This document shows, in pieces, positions 62,324 to 64,000 of a stretch of DNA of 64,000 nt. Each line of letters opens with the position of its first letter. The first letter of the stretch is position 1. A model generated the notes under the pieces. The model was not told where the DNA came from and did no database searches. It worked only from the letters and a program-made list of their open reading frames with translations. Source of the DNA: Laccaria trichodermophora (Eukaryota; Basidiomycota; Agaricomycetes; Agaricales; Hydnangiaceae); NCBI GenBank assembly GCA_018417955.1, contig JACTVC010000010.1, forward strand, positions 508,763-572,762, given 5' to 3'. The position numbers were made by a program, and so were the translations under genes.

Positions 62324-64000
62324 ATGTCAAAGAGAGAACACCCCAGGTCGAATGGTGCGGTGGCCGTCGACGATTTACGAGTGAAACGTCGCCGAGATAC
62401 AGTTGGCTCATCCTCCGACATGGATGTTACAATGTCCGACCCAGTTACGGCGGACGTCGATGTTACAGGTGGAACGGCGGTTGGGGATCCAGAAGTGGTC
62501 AAAGAGCAGGGGTTGACGTTGTGGCAAACCGTGAAAGATGCAGTCAACAAGGAGTGAGTGAGCCTTCCTGCCTTATTCGACCTTTTCGCATCGCTATGAT
62601 GTCGCTGACCTTTCAACTCTCTCTTTTTTCACAGGGGCCGAGCACTCTCCTTGGACTTTTTACGCAAACCTTCGAAACGCCTATATGCCGACTACTACGT
62701 GATAATAAAACAACCTATTGCTCTGGATGACATCAAAAAGAAAATTGATAATGGCGGTTATGCATCCCTTGAGGAGGTCAGACAAGACTTTGAGCTCTGC
62801 TTCAGCAACGCGAAACAATACAATATGAAAGATAGTCCTATTTGGAAGGACGCAAAGGAGTTGCTGGTGAGCCCTTAACCGTTGCTTGCATATACTGCCT
62901 CGATTCTTACGCCTGCATCAATGTTCCCTAGAAATTGACCAACAAGACATACAACAAGCTAGCTCCAAGCAACGAGGACGGAGAGAATGGAGAGGATGAG
63001 AAGGGTAAATCAAAGGCGCCAAACCTGAATCGCTTGATCAAGTCCAGGCTTCAGAAGTTAGTCGACAAGACAGACCCATCGTATGTCTCTTTGTTGTCCT
63101 CTCGATTCTTTGGTTTATTTGCTTCTTGACAGGGGCCGTACCATGTCTACAGTCTTTATGGAATTACCCTCCAAAAAGGAGTGGGCAATCTATTACAAGG
63201 AGATCAAGAAACCACAATGCTTGGAGAATATCTTTGTACGTTAAACTTCCTGGTTCTCATACAACCTTTGGCTTGAATTCAGCTTAGAAACGCATCAAAC
63301 GAAAGGAATACGCCTCTGCCGCGGATTTCGCAGCAGACGTAGAACTGGTCTTTTCCAATGCAATGACTTTCAACCAGGAGCACACACCCATCTGGGAAGA
63401 TGCACTAGCTCTCAAGGTACATTCGTTGGTCGTATGATGATGATCCTCAATGACGGCTGACCGGTAACTCTAGAAATACTTTCACCAACTCATGGCAGAT
63501 CTACCACCTCCTTTCGCGATTCCAGAGTACACAAAACCATCAAATAAGATAAAGATAAAGCCACAGGCAACTCAGTTGGCGGCCTCGACATCAACGCTTT
63601 CTATCGCCAAGACCGAACCCGCAACTTCATCACTCCTTCTCCGTGTCCCGGCGAACACGGCCACGAAAGCACCATCACAACCTCCCGCTCCTTCCCCGAC
63701 CCTCAATTTTGCCGCTCTTCCAGCTTCAAATGCGATCACACCCGCATCATCAGTTGCAACCGTCCAACCACCTAAGGCTCCAACAAAATCTGCCACACCA
63801 CAGCCTATCGTGCCAGGGACATCATTCATAAATTCAACGGCATCTCACTATCCACATGCGGCCTATAAACCCCCAATTTCTACGTCGAGCACGCCTGTTC
63901 CAACTTCGTCAACTCCCGTCCTACGTCCGAACTCGATTCTAAATGCCCATTCGACATCGAACTCTCCTGCTCCTATACCTTTGCACCCTTCACATCAACT
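62324..64000 (+). CDS. RSC4: Double-bromodomain protein, RSC4-like, 3' end beyond the window
   Basis: ATG 62324 (MSKREHPRSNGAVAV) opens an acidic leader with a basic NLS (VKRRRD). Bromodomain 1 carries SLDFLRKPSKRLYADYY, IIKQPIALDDIKKKI and CFSNAKQYNMKDSPIW, with the acetyl-lysine-binding Asn in AKQYN. Bromodomain 2 carries VFMELPSKKEWAIYY, IKKPQCLENIFKRIK and VFSNAMTFNQEHTPIW. The spacing and the acidic/basic linker (ENGEDEKGKSKAPNLNR) fit Rsc4 of the RSC chromatin remodeller, which reads acetylated histone H3. A Pro/Ser/Thr/Ala-rich region follows and is still open at 64000. At least five introns are used. Other PBAF/polybromo-type proteins are the alternative. Confidence 0.88.

Overview
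The window is nuclear DNA of a filamentous basidiomycete, most likely a mushroom-forming Agaricomycete. The evidence is dense gene packing on both strands, nearly every gene cut by introns of about 48-60 nt with GT...AG ends and CTNA-type branch points, intergenic gaps often below 100 bp, and an all-fungal gene set. These include a myosin I with a TEDS site, a Brh2/BRCA2-type protein, an EXG1-type glucanase, a Pfa4-type DHHC transferase and an OLE1-type desaturase with a cytochrome b5 tail. No tRNA, rRNA, CRISPR array or intact transposon was recognised. The protein assignments below were made by reading and splicing the sequence by eye.

Layout. 1-2.8 kb: large coiled-coil protein (-), running off the left edge. 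3.3-5.2: DUF89/ARMT1 phosphatase (+). 5.6-7.2: RNF126-like RING-H2 E3 ligase (-). 7.7-13.55: ABCC/MRP transporter (+). 13.6-14.3: single-pass membrane protein (+). 14.4-15.5: tiny membrane protein (-) divergent from riboflavin synthase (+). 15.5-17.2: conserved fungal coiled-coil protein (+). 17.36-24.27: myosin I and, just upstream on the same strand, its UCS-domain chaperone (She4/UNC-45) (-). 24.4-26.3: TRM6 (+). 26.4-30.4: Mdm1-like PXA-RGS-PX-nexin protein (-). 30.7-32.2: OAC1-like mitochondrial carrier (+). 32.4-34.2: exo-beta-1,3-glucanase (-). 34.7-36.2: UDP-GlcNAc pyrophosphorylase (+). 36.4-38.5: taxilin with an internal SUMO-like domain (-). 38.9-42.3: BRCA2/Brh2-like protein (+). 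42.3-43.9: alpha-MPP (-). 44.2-45.4: alkaline ceramidase (+). 45.5-46.5: mitochondrial EF-Ts (-). 46.6-48.5: NAF1 (+). 48.5-50.1: gene-poor stretch with a decayed RNase T2. 50.1-50.7: ACT-domain protein (+). 50.8-52.8: PEHE-like acidic nuclear protein (+). 53.0-54.3: repeat-rich, probably mitochondrial protein (-). 54.4-56.3: Pfa4 DHHC palmitoyltransferase (+). 56.3-58.8: CCCH zinc finger / WG-repeat protein (-). 58.9-60.0: CutC (+). 60.1-62.0: delta-9 desaturase (+). 62.3-end: Rsc4-like double bromodomain protein (+), running off the right edge.

Most genes are housekeeping functions with no shared pathway. Three local themes stand out. Myosin I and its folding chaperone are neighbours. Several divergent pairs share promoters shorter than 100 bp. 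Several genes carry extremely small exons placed on functional motifs, the most striking being a putative 3-nt exon that supplies a catalytic histidine codon of the desaturase.
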